A DNA stretch of 64,000 bases from Sulfuricurvum sp. (lineage in GTDB: Bacteria; Campylobacterota; Campylobacteria; Campylobacterales; Sulfurimonadaceae), in assembly GCA_030696775.1 (NCBI GenBank), contig JAUYRN010000005.1, positions 62,001 to 126,000 of the forward strand, in the 5' to 3' direction. How positions within the stretch are numbered: position 1 is the stretch's first letter; every line of letters begins with the position of its first letter. This document shows positions 63,854-64,000 of this stretch, piece after piece. The notes under the pieces were generated by a model that saw only the letters and a program-made list of their open reading frames with translations, made no database searches and was not told where the DNA came from. Both the position numbers and the translations under genes were made by a program.

Positions 63854-64000
63854 ATGGCAATTGAAGCAAATCAGATCGTTTCGATCGAATATGAAGTTCG
63901 CGATGGTGCGAATGTTGTGGACAGTAATATTGGTGGTCAACCATTAGTATTTATGTTTGGAAAAGGGCAAATCATTCCTGGTTTAGAAAATGGGATTGCA
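63854..64000 (+). CDS. slyD: FKBP-type peptidyl-prolyl isomerase SlyD, N-terminal part
   Basis: 49 codons are present before the window ends: MAIEANQIVSIEYEVRDGAN and then IGGQPLVFMFGKGQIIPGLENGIA. The VSIEYEVRD start and the GQIIPGLE segment are characteristic of SlyD-like FKBP isomerases, which also bind metals and chaperone proteins. AAGGC stands before the ATG. slyD after ybgF is also seen in Campylobacter. Confidence 0.93.
   Translation, partial: MAIEANQIVSIEYEVRDGANVVDSNIGGQPLVFMFGKGQIIPGLENGIA

Overview
The window looks like chromosomal DNA of a free-living Campylobacterota (Epsilonproteobacteria), most likely a Sulfuricurvum/Sulfurimonas-type organism. The reasons are gene order and content. 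pyrH-rpoZ-spoT-tyrS-(flavin oxidoreductase)-amidase, argG..rplI..era and rplU-rpmA-obgE-proB-fmt-birA-parA-parB-atpF'FHAGDC-tol/pal-slyD are blocks I know from Campylobacter and Helicobacter. Helical-shape peptidases (Csd4/Pgp1 and Csd6/Pgp2) and a Cts-like transformation cluster are also present. The genus is an inference from recall, not from a search.

Layout. 1-3.8 kb: the 5' part of an M3 oligopeptidase, a DUF502 membrane protein, and a two-gene module made of a cytoplasmic HtrA-like protease with zinc ribbon and CesT/YbjN-like domain plus an uncharacterised partner. 3.9-10.95 kb: a plus-strand housekeeping operon (pyrH, rpoZ, spoT, tyrS, nitronate-monooxygenase-like oxidoreductase, periplasmic amidase). 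11.0-13.6 kb: a decayed integrative element beside tRNA-Ser(GCU), with an integrase tail broken by stop codons, an AlpA-like regulator too short for most ORF calling, a frameshifted gene and two orphan ORFs. 13.7-20.2 kb: pyrF, a YceI protein, valS, fliW and a UvrD helicase.

20.3-33.4 kb: one minus-strand run of 13 genes with gaps of at most 12 bp or small overlaps. It goes from rplI through era, csd6 and csd4 into a type II secretion/type IV pilus-like set (PilM/N-like, PilO-like, PilP-like, secretin, ExeA-like ATPase, two orphan envelope proteins, GspE, GspF) matching the Campylobacter Cts DNA-uptake system. No pilin gene and no hslVU lies in the run. 33.5-38.6 kb: an FTR-rhodanese fusion, argG, a small flagellar operon (flaG-fliS-unknown) behind a near-consensus sigma-28 promoter, an MFS transporter, a 92-aa orphan and a PAS-only protein. 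38.8-47.5 kb: dapE, a periplasmic thioredoxin-like protein, RidA, a MarR-controlled RND efflux operon, and a Nudix hydrolase. 47.7-64 kb: ribosomal proteins L21/L27, obgE, proB, fmt, birA, parAB, the F1Fo-ATPase genes without a and c subunits, the Tol-Pal operon and the start of slyD.

The parts least explained by known systems are the protease/CesT-like pair at 1.4-3.8 kb, the coupling of ribosome, cell-shape and DNA-uptake genes in one run, the remnant element at tRNA-Ser, and several palindromes at promoters and at one shared gene end. I see no CRISPR array, rRNA or insertion sequence.
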